Shown: positions 63,561 to 64,000 of the stretch, one piece after another
Numbering within the stretch: the stretch's first letter is position 1
Layout: each line of letters opens with the position of its first letter
Assembly: GCA_963663945.1 (NCBI GenBank)
Contig: OY760687.1
Span: 248,001 to 312,000, forward strand
Direction of reading: 5' to 3'
Length of the DNA stretch: 64,000 bases
From: Bin87 sp963663945
Lineage (GTDB): Bacteria > Chloroflexota > Dehalococcoidia > Lucifugimonadales > UBA3495
Program-made: the position numbers and the translations under genes
The notes under the pieces: generated by a model
What the model was told of the DNA's origin: nothing
The model's input: only the letters and a program-made list of their open reading frames with translations
Database searches by the model: none

Positions 63561-64000
63561 TCAGGCGCCGGGCCCTCGGAGCGGGCTGTCAAAATGCTCG
63601 CCCATTTTCAGTGTGCCCAGGACATCGTTCCAGACGGATTTTGCGCGTTGCGTGTCCTCGGGCCAGTAGCTGAGGGTGAGCAGGGCGTGGATGGACTTCT
63701 GAGAGTCCCGGGTGATGGCCTGGATAGAGTGGGCCGGACGCTTTTCGCCAGGGTCGAAGAACTCCGATTCGATCCACGCCATCTCCAGGTTGCCCAGTTT
63801 GATGGTGATCGGCGAACCGCGTTTGGTGTCATCCATACCCTTGCGCCGGCGGCGGCTGGCCCTGCCGCGGCGGGCGGGGGCATCTTCGGAGGTTACGTCC
63901 TTGATCAATTGGTGCAGAGGCAAACTGCTCCAGTCGATGTTCATGCCGTAGCCGGCGTAGAAAATAGTGACCTCCAGCCCCATGGTGTCGTCGGGGTGTG
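63561..64000 (-). CDS. Partial hypothetical protein at right window edge
   Basis: A minus-strand frame that ends at 63561 and remains open to the right edge (codons for HPDDT precede the ATG at 63983), so the true start may lie outside. The visible 145 residues include strands VTIFYAGYGMNI and PITIKLGNLEMAWIESEFFDPGEK, a basic ARRGRASRRRRKG loop, and a C-terminal helix PEDTQRAKSVWNDVLGTLKMGEHF. No family recognised. Confidence 0.6.
   Translation of the reverse strand, partial: HPDDTMGLEVTIFYAGYGMNIDWSSLPLHQLIKDVTSEDAPARRGRASRRRRKGMDDTKRGSPITIKLGNLEMAWIESEFFDPGEKRPAHSIQAITRDSQKSIHALLTLSYWPEDTQRAKSVWNDVLGTLKMGEHFDSPLRGPGA

Noticed and set aside
1..64000. CRISPR array, tRNA or rRNA genes, prophage
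   Set aside because: I looked for regularly spaced repeats, T-loop sequences (GGTTCGAATCC-like) and rRNA core motifs and found none. The palindromic repeats present are dispersed, not clustered.

Overview
The window reads as a gene-dense, high-GC bacterial chromosome segment, probably from a Chloroflexota lineage of the SAR202/Dehalococcoidia type. That assignment is inferred from the gene set: two CaiB/BaiF CoA-transferase loci (one a tandem fusion), three luciferase-like (LLM) flavin/F420 oxidoreductases, an Ltp2-like thiolase plus DUF35 pair, a MoeA plus MoeA-PBP pair, a mycoredoxin, a large sortilin-type BNR-repeat protein and a tryptophan T-box. No rRNA, tRNA, CRISPR array, replication origin or prophage is visible.

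Layout. 0-6 kb (mostly minus strand): partial mycoredoxin, BrnT-like toxin pair, CoA-transferase, MidA/NDUFAF7-type methyltransferase, two hypotheticals and an SMP-30 lactonase. 6-17 kb (mostly plus): fused CoA-transferase, HAD protein, DUF35/thiolase-like pair, RelE/ParE-type toxin-antitoxin pair, second MidA paralogue and a 1061-residue BNR-repeat protein. 17-25 kb: cupin, two MoeA genes, TPR protein, MFS transporter, small alarmone synthetase with an unknown partner, and a CoxE-like VWA protein. 26-30 kb: envelope operon of an S49 protease, a DUF4350-like protein and a duplicated-domain lipoprotein, closed by a terminator. 30-34 kb: LLM oxidoreductase, RidA, then a minus-strand trpE-VOC-trpG operon behind a promoter and a Trp-specific T-box. 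34-39 kb: nuclease-like gene broken by an in-frame TAG, HEPN gene, quinone oxidoreductase and MmgE/PrpD pair, HicAB. 39-49 kb: L-2-hydroxyglutarate oxidase, PurA, DoxX, membrane proteins, LLM oxidoreductase, decayed IS110 transposase, BluB and zinc alcohol dehydrogenase. 49-64 kb: DUF3800, SelB, NurA, CinA-type deamidase, metallopeptidase, cobalamin adenosyltransferase, HisH, HisA, GNAT and Nudix, secreted protein, MoaD-like protein, cytochrome c lipoprotein, LLM oxidoreductase, HepT with a degenerate double MntA, NAD-dependent epimerase and a partial gene.

Themes. Acyl-CoA and xenobiotic-type catabolism dominates. Cofactor supply is spread through the window: molybdopterin (MoeA twice, MoaD, CoxE-like VWA), B12 (BluB, PduO-type adenosyltransferase) and selenocysteine decoding (SelB). 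Six toxin-antitoxin-like loci occur in 64 kb. Non-coding space holds at least four families of palindromic or MITE-like repeats.

Most notable: the Trp T-box with specifier codon, loop E and antiterminator all readable; a HepT toxin with intact RX4HXY beside an antitoxin made of two nucleotidyltransferase-like domains that both lost their catalytic residues; a possible toxSAS module; and an inverted-repeat element beside both methyltransferase paralogues, one end of which encodes the C-terminus of a gene.
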